Source: JAXGMV01 sp040772085
Lineage (GTDB): Bacteria; Chloroflexota; Anaerolineae; Anaerolineales; Anaerolineaceae
Direction: 5' to 3'
Length of the DNA stretch: 64,000 bases
Assembly: GCA_040772085.1 (NCBI GenBank)
Contig: JAXGYU010000001.1
Location: forward strand, 682,001-746,000
Part shown: piece by piece, positions 33,258 to 41,590 of the stretch
Position numbering within the stretch: position 1 is the first letter of the stretch
Layout: the number at the start of each line of letters is the position of its first letter
Notes under the pieces: model-generated
Told to the model about the DNA's origin: nothing
The model's input: the letters and a program-made list of their open reading frames with translations, nothing else
The model's database searches: none
Position numbers and translations under genes: made by a program

Positions 33258-33967
33258 CTCCCTGGCTGAGCATCACCATCCCCACTGTTGTGACACTATT
33301 GGCGTCAGTCGCCTGGCTGAAGCTTAACGATTTGCTGGTCGCGCGCGGCGTAATGAGCGGGCGGCTGAGCAGAAAATTAATCCACGCCGGCACGGGGCCG
33401 ATATTCGTCCTCTGCTGGCTCATGTTTCCTGATCACCCCGTTTCGCGCTACGCGGCAGCCATCATCCCTTTGATCATCACGCTGAAATTCGCGTTAGTCG
33501 GCTTGGGCATCGTTCATGATCAGGCAGAAATCGATTCGCTCACCCGTGATGGTGACCGGTGCGAAATATTAAAAGGCCCATTGTTTTACGGCATCGCCTT
33601 CGTGTTAATCACGATCTTCTACTGGATGGATAATGTGATCGGTATCATCGCTCTGATGATGCTGTGCGGCGGCGATGGGCTGGCAGATATCGTCGGCAGG
33701 CGGGTCAAGTCCAGTGTCTTGCCCTGGTCAAAAGGGAAATCACTGGCTGGCAGCCTGGCGATGTTCCTGGGCGGGTTCGTTTTTTCGATTGCCATCGTTC
33801 AAATTTTCCTGATGGCTGGAAAACTACCCGGGACATTAAACGCCTATCTGCCGGGCATATTAATCATAGGATTTGTCTGCACCATCGTCGAATCGCTCCC
33901 GACACGGGATATTGACAACATTACGGTTACAATATCGGCGTTATTGCTTGGACACATTATTTTCTAA
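33254..33967 (+). CDS. phytol kinase/dolichol-kinase-like CTP-dependent lipid kinase
   Basis: The 237-residue membrane protein has six or seven hydrophobic segments. RLSRKLIHAGTGPIFVL, then the cytosolic DGLADIVGRRVKSSVLPWSK with GKSLAGSLAMFLGGF, and the C-terminal ESLPTRDIDNITVTIS match the phytol kinase/CTP:lipid kinase family. Members phosphorylate polyprenols or isoprenoid alcohols. It overlaps smpB by 4 bases and lies 14 bases before the histidine ammonia-lyase start. Substrate assignment is by family only; a phosphatidate cytidylyltransferase role is less likely given its size. Confidence 0.82.
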   Translation: MTPWLSITIPTVVTLLASVAWLKLNDLLVARGVMSGRLSRKLIHAGTGPIFVLCWLMFPDHPVSRYAAAIIPLIITLKFALVGLGIVHDQAEIDSLTRDGDRCEILKGPLFYGIAFVLITIFYWMDNVIGIIALMMLCGGDGLADIVGRRVKSSVLPWSKGKSLAGSLAMFLGGFVFSIAIVQIFLMAGKLPGTLNAYLPGILIIGFVCTIVESLPTRDIDNITVTISALLLGHIIF

Positions 33968-33981
33968 AACAGGAGATGTCT

Positions 33982-35520
33982 ATGCTGGAGATTGATGGCG
34001 GTCATTTGGTCATTGACGACGTCGTAAAAGTTGCGCGTGATTTCCATGAGGTCCGCCTCAACAATCAGGGGGCGCATAATATTGATCTTGCACACCACAA
34101 TTTAATGCAGTTATACCAGGCTGATACCGCGATTTATGGCATCAACACCGGTTTTGGCATCTTTGCCGACCGGCGCATCAAGCAGGAGGAAGCGGCACTC
34201 CTCAGCCGCAATCTGATCATCAGCCACGCGGTCAGCACGGGTGACGCGCTGCCTGAAGATGTCGTCCGGGCGGCGGCATTGATCCGGGCAAATACGCTCA
34301 CCAAAGGTTATTCAGGCGTAAGAAAAGAACTTGTTCAGACGATTCTGGACGTTATCAATTCCGGAATTTATCCCATCATCCCGTCGCAGGGATCGATGGG
34401 GTCCTCAGGTGACCTCAGTCCGCTGTCACATCTGGCACTCATTTTCACCAGGGACGAACAAGACCTGGATGAAGAATCAGGGTTCGCTTTTTACAATAAT
34501 GAATTGGTCAGCGGCAAGGACGCGATGCGGAAAGCCGGTCTGGAGCGGATTGTGCTCGGGCCGAAAGAGGGTCTGGCACTCAACAATGGCGCCACTTTCT
34601 CGGTGGCGATCGCGGCGCTGGCTATCCACGATGCTGAGCAGTTGCTGAGATTGTCGGATATCGCAATCGCGTTCACCATGGAAGCCTTGCTTGGCAAGAC
34701 CAATGCCTATGACGCGCGCATCCACGCTGCCCGCGGACACGCCGGGCAGATTGAGACTGCCGCGCGGGTGTTACAGCATCTCTCTGGCAGCACCTTCGTC
34801 AATTCGGATCCTCACATTCAGGACGCTTACTCCTTGCGCTGCGCGCCGCAGGTCACTGGTTGCGCGCGGGATACGCTGGCCTACGTACGGACGATCGTAG
34901 AAAACGAAATCAACGCGGCGACCGACAATCCCTTGATCCTCAGCGATACGGAGGCTGTCTCCGGCGGAAACTTCCACGGGGAGCCGATTGGGATGGTGAT
35001 GGATTTCCTCTCCATCGCGATGGCGGAAGTCGGCGCGATCTCTGAACGCAGATCTTACCGGCTGACGGACGGCAAGATGAACCTTGGCTTGCCGCCGATG
35101 CTGGTTGACACGCATGAAGCCGCGGGGTTGAACTCTGGTCTGATGATGCCGCAATATACCGCCGCGTCGCTGGCTTTGGAGAATAAGACCCTGGCGTCAC
35201 CCGATACGGTTCATTCACTGCCGACCAGCGGCGGGCAGGAAGACCACAACGCTAACTCAATGACCGCCGCGCGCCACACCGCTCAGCTATTGGCAAATGT
35301 CACGCACATCCTGACACTTGAGATCCATGCCGCGATACGTGCGATTGAACTGCGTAAGCGACAGTACCCTGAGCTCGTCCTGGGTTCGACTACCGGGCTT
35401 GCCTATGATATGATACGAAGCAAGATTCCCTATCAGGCAGGTGATGCCTGGTGGCAGCCGGAGATAGAAAAACTGAAACTGTTACTGGTAAGTGACGAAT
35501 TTGACAAGTTGATTAGCTGA
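33982..35520 (+). CDS. hutH: histidine ammonia-lyase-like MIO enzyme
   Basis: The 512-residue protein belongs to the aromatic amino acid lyase family: YGINTGFGIFADRRIK, the LIISHAVSTG block with the Ser-His pair typical of histidine rather than tyrosine lyases, and VSGGNFHGEPIGMVMDFLSI. The cofactor-forming loop reads GSMGSSGDLSPLSH, so the tripeptide that makes the MIO group is Ser141-Ser142-Gly143 instead of the common Ala-Ser-Gly. It should deaminate histidine to urocanate. I use the ATG at 33982, six nt after AGGAG; an ATG at 33976 overlaps that site. No hutU, hutI or hutG is nearby, so a full histidine pathway is not shown. Confidence 0.85.
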   Translation: MLEIDGGHLVIDDVVKVARDFHEVRLNNQGAHNIDLAHHNLMQLYQADTAIYGINTGFGIFADRRIKQEEAALLSRNLIISHAVSTGDALPEDVVRAAALIRANTLTKGYSGVRKELVQTILDVINSGIYPIIPSQGSMGSSGDLSPLSHLALIFTRDEQDLDEESGFAFYNNELVSGKDAMRKAGLERIVLGPKEGLALNNGATFSVAIAALAIHDAEQLLRLSDIAIAFTMEALLGKTNAYDARIHAARGHAGQIETAARVLQHLSGSTFVNSDPHIQDAYSLRCAPQVTGCARDTLAYVRTIVENEINAATDNPLILSDTEAVSGGNFHGEPIGMVMDFLSIAMAEVGAISERRSYRLTDGKMNLGLPPMLVDTHEAAGLNSGLMMPQYTAASLALENKTLASPDTVHSLPTSGGQEDHNANSMTAARHTAQLLANVTHILTLEIHAAIRAIELRKRQYPELVLGSTTGLAYDMIRSKIPYQAGDAWWQPEIEKLKLLLVSDEFDKLIS

Positions 35521-35530
35521 GGTAAATGTT

Positions 35531-36634
35531 TTGAAGTTGAATGGCTCTCGAATGTCCAGAAAGCAATTTCTGGGAAAAACGGCGGCGATGGCAGCCGGCG
35601 CCTTAATGCTTGATTCTCGCCTGATCCTCTCACCGCAGTTGCAGGATTTTCCTCAGAACGTAAAGCTTGCCCGCAATTGTACTGACGGTATGATCAATCT
35701 GCGCGCCAAACCCTCGCCGAACGCGCCGGTGATCAAGCAACTCTATGAAGACACAACCATGGTATGGCTGAAGGAAGTGGTCGGGGACGCGCCCGCTGGC
35801 GTCTACTCGCGACGCTGGGTTGAAACACCGGAGGGCTATGTTTACGCGCCTGCCGTTCAGCCGGTCTGGAACAGACCCAACCAGCCCGTCTCGGAATTGC
35901 CGGATACCCCGGATGGCAGGGGATTTTGGGCAGAAGTAACCGTCCCGTATGTCGATATTTACGCCATCAATCCGCCAGCCTCGCCCTGGCTGAAGGAGAT
36001 CCACCGCCCGCGGCTGTACTACAGTCAGGTGATGTGGATCGACGATATGAAAACAGGTTCGAATGGCAGGCTGATGTATCGCGCCACAGAGAAATACGGC
36101 TCATTCGGAGACATTTTCTGGGCGGACGCCGAGGCGTTCAGGGTGATTACGGCTGAGGAGCTCACGCCGATCAATCCGCAGGCTGAGAACAAGCTTGTCC
36201 GCATCGATGTCGCGCATCAGACCCTCCACTGCTTTGAAGACAACCGCGAAGTTTTCTATTGCCGCGTGTCAACCGGAGCGATGTTTGACGCGCAGGGCAA
36301 CCGGATCGAGAAATGGGGCACGCCGCTGGGTGAGTTTTACATCTGGCGCAAGCTGATTTCTCTGCATATGTCTGGCGGCAGCAGCGGTGCCGGCTGGGAC
36401 ACGCCGGGGATTCCCTGGACCTGTCTGTTCGGCACGGACGGCGTCGCGGTGCATTCAACCTTCTGGCATAATGATTTTGGCACGCCGCGTTCGCACGGCT
36501 GCGTTAATTGCCTGCCAGAAGATGCCAAGTGGGTCTTCCGCTGGACGATGCCCGAGATCGAGTATAGTGTTGGTGATCTGACCATCCAGGGGATGGGCAT
36601 GAGCACCAAAGTCGCTCCTTACCTACCGGCCTGA
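35531..36634 (+). CDS. L,D-transpeptidase with N-terminal SH3-like domain
   Basis: The 367-residue protein has an export signal of the form SRKQFLGKTAAMAAGALML, close to a Tat signal but with Arg-Lys instead of Arg-Arg. Then come an SH3-like domain (INLRAKPSPNAPVIKQL), a linker, and a YkuD catalytic domain ending in VHSTFWHNDFGTPRSHGCVN with the His and the nucleophilic Cys. It forms or attaches 3-3 crosslinks in peptidoglycan. The start is a TTG at 35531 with GAGGTAA overlapping the previous stop. Its presence implies a peptidoglycan wall in the host cell. Confidence 0.9.
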   Translation: MKLNGSRMSRKQFLGKTAAMAAGALMLDSRLILSPQLQDFPQNVKLARNCTDGMINLRAKPSPNAPVIKQLYEDTTMVWLKEVVGDAPAGVYSRRWVETPEGYVYAPAVQPVWNRPNQPVSELPDTPDGRGFWAEVTVPYVDIYAINPPASPWLKEIHRPRLYYSQVMWIDDMKTGSNGRLMYRATEKYGSFGDIFWADAEAFRVITAEELTPINPQAENKLVRIDVAHQTLHCFEDNREVFYCRVSTGAMFDAQGNRIEKWGTPLGEFYIWRKLISLHMSGGSSGAGWDTPGIPWTCLFGTDGVAVHSTFWHNDFGTPRSHGCVNCLPEDAKWVFRWTMPEIEYSVGDLTIQGMGMSTKVAPYLPA

Positions 36635-36641
36635 GATCACG

Positions 36642-37361
36642 ATGCAGCTATCACTCGGACTTGCTTTTCTTGCTGGGCTGGCGTCATTTCTCTCGCCGTG
36701 TGTCTTTTCACTCGTTCCGGTTTATGTCAGCTATCTCTCCGGACGCTCCGTTGCCGCTCAGGATTCACTGACGGCGAAGGCGCGGCTGGATACTTTCCTG
36801 CATGGACTGGCGTTCGTGCTTGGCTTCAGCTTCATTTTCATTTTCGTGCTTGGTTTGCCGCTCTCGGCACTCGGTTCCCTGCTCTATGACATCAGTCCCA
36901 TTCTGGCGAAGATCGGCGGCGTGATCGTCGTGCTGTTCGGTTTGCACATGACCGGTCTGCTGCACATACCCTGGCTGGATTATGATCTACGGCCCAGGGC
37001 AGACGTCAATCGCAGCCGCAGCTACCTCTCGTCCGCCTTGCTGGGCGTTTTCTTTTCTGCCGGCTGGTCGCCTTGTGTCGGGCCGGTGCTGGGCGCGATC
37101 CTGACTCTGGCAGTCAACGAAGGTTCCATTCAACGCGGGTTGCAAATGCTGACCGCGTATTCGGTAGGGCTGGCTATCCCGTTCCTGCTCGCGGCGCTTG
37201 GCATTGGTTGGGTGACGAAATTCATCCGCCGTTATGGCAAGCTGATGCTGTACGTCGAAAAAGTGATGGGTGTTATCCTGATCATTGTCGGCATCATGCT
37301 GTTCTTCGGCATCTTCCAGCAGCTTTCACGCTTCGGCGTCCTGGTCGATTTTGGCATCTAA
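36642..37361 (+). CDS. ccdA: cytochrome c biogenesis protein CcdA
   Basis: The 239-residue protein has six membrane segments and the two conserved redox cysteines of CcdA: FLSPCVFSLVPVYVSYLSG in helix 1 and SAGWSPCVGPVLGAILTL in helix 4. It passes reducing power from cytoplasmic thioredoxin to periplasmic or surface thioredoxins such as the TlpA-like protein at 17.6 kb. The gene begins 7 bases after the transpeptidase stop and is 1 base before the next start, so it is in an operon. Confidence 0.94.
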   Translation: MQLSLGLAFLAGLASFLSPCVFSLVPVYVSYLSGRSVAAQDSLTAKARLDTFLHGLAFVLGFSFIFIFVLGLPLSALGSLLYDISPILAKIGGVIVVLFGLHMTGLLHIPWLDYDLRPRADVNRSRSYLSSALLGVFFSAGWSPCVGPVLGAILTLAVNEGSIQRGLQMLTAYSVGLAIPFLLAALGIGWVTKFIRRYGKLMLYVEKVMGVILIIVGIMLFFGIFQQLSRFGVLVDFGI

Positions 37362-37362
37362 G

Positions 37363-38073
37363 ATGACGGCAGAAAGCGGTTACAACTCAGCGACACCGAA
37401 ACAGGACAAATTCGTTATCTGGCTTTACAGATCTTACATACACATCATCAATCTGCTGGTGCTGATCTACGTCGGCCTGCCATTTCTAGCGCCGGTCGCC
37501 ATGAAGACAGGACACCCTCTGATCGCCAGAGGTATCTACACCATTTACAGCCCGCTCTGCCACCAGTTTCCGTTCCGCTCGTTGTTCCTCTTCGGCGAGC
37601 AGCCTTATTACCCGCGTGCTGAAGCAGGCTTGCCGTATCAGATAACCTATGAAGATGTGACACACGGGGAGCCGGTGAATATCCTGCAAGCGCGGAACTT
37701 CATCGGTTCGGAGGCGTATGGCTACAAGGTGGCCATCTGTGAGCGCGATCTCGCGCTATACGGCTCCATCCTCCTGTTTGGTGTGATATTTGCCCTCAGC
37801 GGACGAAAGCTGCCCAAAATCAAGTGGTATCACTGGCTGTTCTTCGGTGTGATGCCGATCGCGTTCGATGGTTTCTCACAAATCCCCGGATTACTCTTCC
37901 CCGGCATCCCGGCAGATCTCATCCGCGAGAGCACACCAGCCTTCAGATATCTCACCGGCGCGTTGTTTGGGTTTTTCACCGCCTGGTTTCTGTACCCTTA
38001 CATTGAGGAATCGATGCAGGACAATGTGTCCTATATGGTGCCGGCAGACAACGCCAATAAGGGGCCAGCCTGA
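37363..38073 (+). CDS. DUF2085 membrane protein
   Basis: The 236-residue protein has four or five membrane segments. The stretch IYTIYSPLCHQFPFRSLFLF contains the Cys-His-Gln motif of DUF2085, and the helices FAYGSILLFG-like LYGSILLFGVIFALSG and MPIAFDGFSQIPGLLFPG follow. The family function is unknown. I place the start at the ATG at 37363, immediately after the ccdA stop; upstream in-frame codons lie inside ccdA. Its stop overlaps the next ATG (TGATG). Confidence 0.82.
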   Translation: MTAESGYNSATPKQDKFVIWLYRSYIHIINLLVLIYVGLPFLAPVAMKTGHPLIARGIYTIYSPLCHQFPFRSLFLFGEQPYYPRAEAGLPYQITYEDVTHGEPVNILQARNFIGSEAYGYKVAICERDLALYGSILLFGVIFALSGRKLPKIKWYHWLFFGVMPIAFDGFSQIPGLLFPGIPADLIRESTPAFRYLTGALFGFFTAWFLYPYIEESMQDNVSYMVPADNANKGPA

Positions 38074-38861
38074 TGCCTTTTCTCAGCGCGAACGGTTTGA
38101 AGTGGTTCCAGTTCGAAAGCCTTGATCATGCCTTCATCAAGCACGGCATCTTCACCCGGCATGGCGGGGTCAGCAACGGGCAATTCAGCACGCTCAACAT
38201 CGGCGGCTCCAATGGAGATGACCCCAACTGCGTGGTTGAGAACCGACGCAGGCTCTTCACTGCCATGGATCATGATCCGCTGGCATATCATGACCTCTGG
38301 CAAACACATTCGGACATCATTCACGATATCACCAGCTTCCGACCGCAAACGCAGAACCAGCAGGAAGGGGATGCCATGGTCACGAGGACGCCGGGTGTCG
38401 CGCTTTTGATGCGCTTCGGTGACTGTGTGCCGATCCTGATGGCCGATCCGGCTAATAAGGTGATCGCGCTGGCGCATGCCGGCTGGCTGGGCGCGTACCG
38501 CTGCGTGGTAGAAAAAACTGCCCTGCACATGCAGGAGCGCTATGGCTGCGCTGCTGAAGACATCGTCGCCGGCATCGGTCCGTCAATCTGCCCGGAAAGG
38601 TATGAGATCGGTGATGATCTCTCTGAACAATTCAGGGAAAAGTTTCCCGAATTCGCCGGAAAAATCCTGGCAAAGAACGAAAAAAGCGGCAAAGATCATC
38701 TGGATTTGTGGACGCTATTGGCATTACAATTAGCGCGCGCCAACGTCCAGCAGGTTGAAATCGCGGGGATTTGTACTGCAAACAACACGCAGGACTGGTT
38801 CTCCCACCGGGGCGAACACGGGAAGACAGGACGGTTTGGTGCGTTCATCACAATCGTGTAG
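38073..38861 (+). CDS. pgeF: peptidoglycan editing factor / purine nucleoside phosphorylase-like (YfiH, LACC1 family)
   Basis: The 262-residue protein has the family blocks GIFTRHGGVSNGQFSTLN, the zinc-ligand motifs LWQTHS, FGDCVPILMADP and HAGWLGAYRCVVEK, and VAGIGPSICPERYEIGDD. YfiH removes mis-incorporated L-Ser from cell-wall precursors in E. coli, and relatives phosphorolyse or deaminate adenosine. The ATG overlaps the DUF2085 stop. The neighbouring yggS-yggT genes are a common partner set. Which activity dominates here is not decided by sequence. Confidence 0.9.
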   Translation: MPFLSANGLKWFQFESLDHAFIKHGIFTRHGGVSNGQFSTLNIGGSNGDDPNCVVENRRRLFTAMDHDPLAYHDLWQTHSDIIHDITSFRPQTQNQQEGDAMVTRTPGVALLMRFGDCVPILMADPANKVIALAHAGWLGAYRCVVEKTALHMQERYGCAAEDIVAGIGPSICPERYEIGDDLSEQFREKFPEFAGKILAKNEKSGKDHLDLWTLLALQLARANVQQVEIAGICTANNTQDWFSHRGEHGKTGRFGAFITIV

Positions 38862-38867
38862 GCTGCC

Positions 38868-39593
38868 GTGGCAACAGACGTCGAAACCATCAAAACCAAC
38901 CTGAACTACGTTGAATCTGTCGTCAGTAATAGTGCCAGAAATGCCGGGCGATCAGCAAATTCTGTCCGCCTGGTCGTTGTCACGAAACTTCAACCACTGA
39001 CCGTTGTCAGGCAGGCGATAGCTGCCGGTGCACAGCTCCTGGGCGAAAATTATCCCGAGGAAGGCGTCGCGAAGAAGCAGGCGCTGCAAAACGAAACGGT
39101 AAGCTGGCATATGATCGGTCATGTGCAGAGCAGGAAAGCGGCCATGGTCGCGCAAAATTTTGACCTGGTCCATTCTGTGGACAGCCTGCGGCTGGCAGAG
39201 CGTCTAAATGGCGCCTGCGAGAAGATCGGTAAAAAATTGCCAGTATTATTGCAGATCAACATTGATGCTGAGTTGACCAAGGGCGGCTGGTGTGTCGCGT
39301 CAGGCTGTGAGCTAGACGAATGGTATGCCGACCTCGAAGCCATCATGCGCCTCGATCATCTGGAGCTGCGCGGTCTGATGTGCATGCCGCCGTTAGTGGA
39401 AGACCCTGAACTCTCCAGGCCGCATTTTGCCCGGCTGCGTAACTTGCGAGATGAAATTGAACGCAGGCTGGGGCTGCCCCTGCCTGAGCTCTCGATGGGC
39501 ACCAGCGCCGATTACGCGGTAGCAGTTGAAGAAGGCGCAACGTTCGTGAGGATCGGCAGCACAATCCTGGGACCTCGTCCCCCAAAAGGCTAA
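38868..39593 (+). CDS. YggS family pyridoxal-phosphate homeostasis protein
   Basis: The 241-residue protein has RLVVVTKLQPLTVVRQAIAA with the PLP-binding Lys near residue 36, GENYPEEGVAKKQAL, WHMIGHVQSRKAAMVAQNF, VHSVDSLRLAERLN, and the late motif LSMGTSADYAVAVEEGATFV. These are the conserved parts of the YggS/PROSC family, a PLP carrier without a known catalytic reaction. Translation starts at a GTG. It lies between pgeF and yggT, the usual order. Confidence 0.93.
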   Translation: MATDVETIKTNLNYVESVVSNSARNAGRSANSVRLVVVTKLQPLTVVRQAIAAGAQLLGENYPEEGVAKKQALQNETVSWHMIGHVQSRKAAMVAQNFDLVHSVDSLRLAERLNGACEKIGKKLPVLLQINIDAELTKGGWCVASGCELDEWYADLEAIMRLDHLELRGLMCMPPLVEDPELSRPHFARLRNLRDEIERRLGLPLPELSMGTSADYAVAVEEGATFVRIGSTILGPRPPKG

Positions 39594-39598
39594 TTTAC

Positions 39599-39838
39599 AT
39601 GACCGGATTGATCAGAACCTTCTTCGACTTATTAGCGCTGCTCGTGCTGGCGAAAGTCATTCTGTCTTATTTCCTTTCCCCATACCATCAGGTGCGCCAG
39701 TTCATTGACAGAATCGTCGATCCGATGCTTGACCCGATTCGCAAAGTTGTCAAACCGATCGGCGGCATGGATTTCAGCCCTGTTGTGCTGTTGCTGATTA
39801 TTCAACTGATATCGTACCTGGTACTCTCACTGCTTTAG
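39599..39838 (+). CDS. YggT family membrane protein
   Basis: The 79-residue protein has two membrane helices separated by the conserved loop YHQVRQFIDRIVDPMLDPIR and ends with ISYLVLSLL. The family is linked to cell-division and osmotic-stress loci but has no established role. It follows yggS by 5 bases and closes the + strand run; the convergent zinc-ribbon gene ends 3 bases further. Confidence 0.88.
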   Translation: MTGLIRTFFDLLALLVLAKVILSYFLSPYHQVRQFIDRIVDPMLDPIRKVVKPIGGMDFSPVVLLLIIQLISYLVLSLL

Positions 39839-39841
39839 TAA

Positions 39842-40543
39842 TTAACCCGAGTATAAGATCCGCCCGCAGGATGGGCAATAAACCAACGCCAAGGGTGACC
39901 GGGCGCGCTGAACGTCTGCCGGCGTCATCACCGAACCGCAAGCAGCGCAGGCTGTTTCATCGATACGCGCGACAGCTATCACCCCATGTGATTTTCTGAG
40001 CCTGTCATAGGCATCCAGACTATCTGGTTGCACGGAGGGCAGCAAGGCATCACGCTCGGCCAGCCGTTCCGCTTTCTCACCATCCAGCTTCTTCTTTTCA
40101 CCAGCCAGGCTGGCGTTTTTTTCCAGCAGTTCCGCCTGTGCTTTTTCCAGCCCAGCCGAAGAAGCTGTCAGGCGCCCCTCAGCGTCTTCGACGCCGATCA
40201 TCGCCTCCATTTGCCGTTCCTCCATCGCCTCCAGACGTGCCTTAAGCGACTTGATCTCGTCCTGCAAAGACTGCAATTCCTTTGGGTTCCTGATCTTGCC
40301 GCCATAGAGGGACGCCTCACTCAGCTCCATCTTCACGTGCAATTCATGAGCCTCCGCGTCAACATTTCTCTGCAGTTGCTGGGCTGACGCCAGTGCCTTG
40401 CGCGCTTGCTCCAGCTTCGCCGCAGCCGACGCGACCGTCTTGTCGCTGGCAAGAATGCGGTTGATCTCAGCCAGCCGCTTCTCAATTTTGTCGATTCTCA
40501 AGTCAATCTGTTGCAGGGAATAAAGGTAGAATGCTTGATTCAT
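39842..40543 (-). CDS. coiled-coil protein with C-terminal zinc ribbon (C4-type, DUF164)
   Basis: About 233 residues. Roughly 1-175 form a long coiled coil rich in Lys, Glu and Ala (IEKRLAEINRILASDK, LQDEIKSLKARLEAMEERQM). The last 55 residues carry the zinc ribbon CAACGSVMTPADVQ and CPSCGRILYSG. The arrangement matches bacterial DUF164/CdsZ-like proteins. I place the start at the ATG at 40543: a minus-strand TATAAT ends 6 nt upstream with no Shine-Dalgarno, so the mRNA is likely leaderless. An upstream Met at 40606 would precede that promoter. Confidence 0.85.
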   Translation of the reverse strand: MNQAFYLYSLQQIDLRIDKIEKRLAEINRILASDKTVASAAAKLEQARKALASAQQLQRNVDAEAHELHVKMELSEASLYGGKIRNPKELQSLQDEIKSLKARLEAMEERQMEAMIGVEDAEGRLTASSAGLEKAQAELLEKNASLAGEKKKLDGEKAERLAERDALLPSVQPDSLDAYDRLRKSHGVIAVARIDETACAACGSVMTPADVQRARSPLALVYCPSCGRILYSG

Positions 40544-40549
40544 AGCCCC

Positions 40550-40555
40550 ATTATA
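40550..40555 (-). promoter_or_regulatory. -10 box placing transcription start at the zinc-ribbon gene ATG
   Basis: TATAAT on the minus strand ends 6 nt (GGGGCT) before the ATG at 40543, with no Shine-Dalgarno. Confidence 0.5.
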
Positions 40556-40627
40556 GATAAGATTAGCACCAGTGACAATAACATGACGGGCATTGATAGC
40601 GAGCATTCTTCATACGAGCGAGGTCAG

Positions 40628-41590
40628 ATGGAAGTCAATATTCAACAATTTTCAAAAAAAATCACGGATAACCTGGAGAAAGTGATTGTCGGCAAACCCG
40701 ATACGCTCAATCTGGTGGTAATCGGTTTGCTCAGTCAGGGACATTTATTGGTTGAAGATGTGCCGGGCGTCGGCAAAACGATGCTCGCACGTGCCTTGGC
40801 ACGGACGCTGGGCTGCTCATTCAAACGTCTGCAATTCACGCCCGATCTGCTCCCGAGCGATGTGACGGGCGTGTCAATTTTCAATCAGGTGACACGTGAA
40901 TTCGAATTCAGACCTGGGCCGATCATGTCGCAGATTGTGCTGGCTGATGAAATCAACCGGGCGACGCCAAAAACGCAATCCGCCCTGCTGGAAGCGATGG
41001 AAGAGCGGCAGGTGACTGTCGATGGCATCACCTACCCGTTGAAGCAGCCTTTCATGGTGATAGGCACGCAAAATCCGATTGAGTATGAAGGCACCTTCCC
41101 GCTGCCTGAGGCCCAGCTCGACAGGTTCCTGATGCGCGTCACGCTGGGATATCCGGCGCTGGCAGACGAGATCAAAGTGCTGGATGATCAGCAATTGCGG
41201 CACCCGATCCAGAGCCTGGAAGCGGTCTCGGACGCCGGGGAAGTTGCCGCCGCGCAGGAAGCAGTCAAGGCAGTTTTCGTTTCACCGCTTGTCAAACGCT
41301 ATATTGTTGATATCAACCGCGCAACCCGCGAACAAAGCGATATCTACCTGGGGGCGAGTCCGCGCGGAAGCCTCGGTCTCTACCGCACCGGTCAGGCAAG
41401 GGCAGCGATGGAAGGCCGCGACTTTGTCCTGCCTGACGATATCAAGTATCTGACGGAATACGTGCTGGGGCACCGGATCATGATTGATCCGGCAGCACGT
41501 ATCCGCGAAATTTCTGCCAGCTCGCTGATCAAAGAGCTGCTGCGGACTCTGCCCGTCCCGGGCGGCGATTTCAGAGCGAAGGCAGGCTAG
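40628..41590 (+). CDS. MoxR family AAA+ ATPase
   Basis: About 320 residues. Walker A is VEDVPGVGKTMLARALARTL, Walker B VLADEINRATPKTQSALLEA, then MEERQVTVDGITYPL and VIGTQNPIEYEGTFPLPEAQ with sensor 1, as in MoxR. MoxR proteins act as chaperones for partners with von Willebrand-type or DUF58 domains; the next gene is a DUF58 protein whose GTG follows its stop directly. The ATG at 40628 has GAGG 5 nt upstream; an ATG at 40583 is possible. Confidence 0.9.
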   Translation: MEVNIQQFSKKITDNLEKVIVGKPDTLNLVVIGLLSQGHLLVEDVPGVGKTMLARALARTLGCSFKRLQFTPDLLPSDVTGVSIFNQVTREFEFRPGPIMSQIVLADEINRATPKTQSALLEAMEERQVTVDGITYPLKQPFMVIGTQNPIEYEGTFPLPEAQLDRFLMRVTLGYPALADEIKVLDDQQLRHPIQSLEAVSDAGEVAAAQEAVKAVFVSPLVKRYIVDINRATREQSDIYLGASPRGSLGLYRTGQARAAMEGRDFVLPDDIKYLTEYVLGHRIMIDPAARIREISASSLIKELLRTLPVPGGDFRAKAG

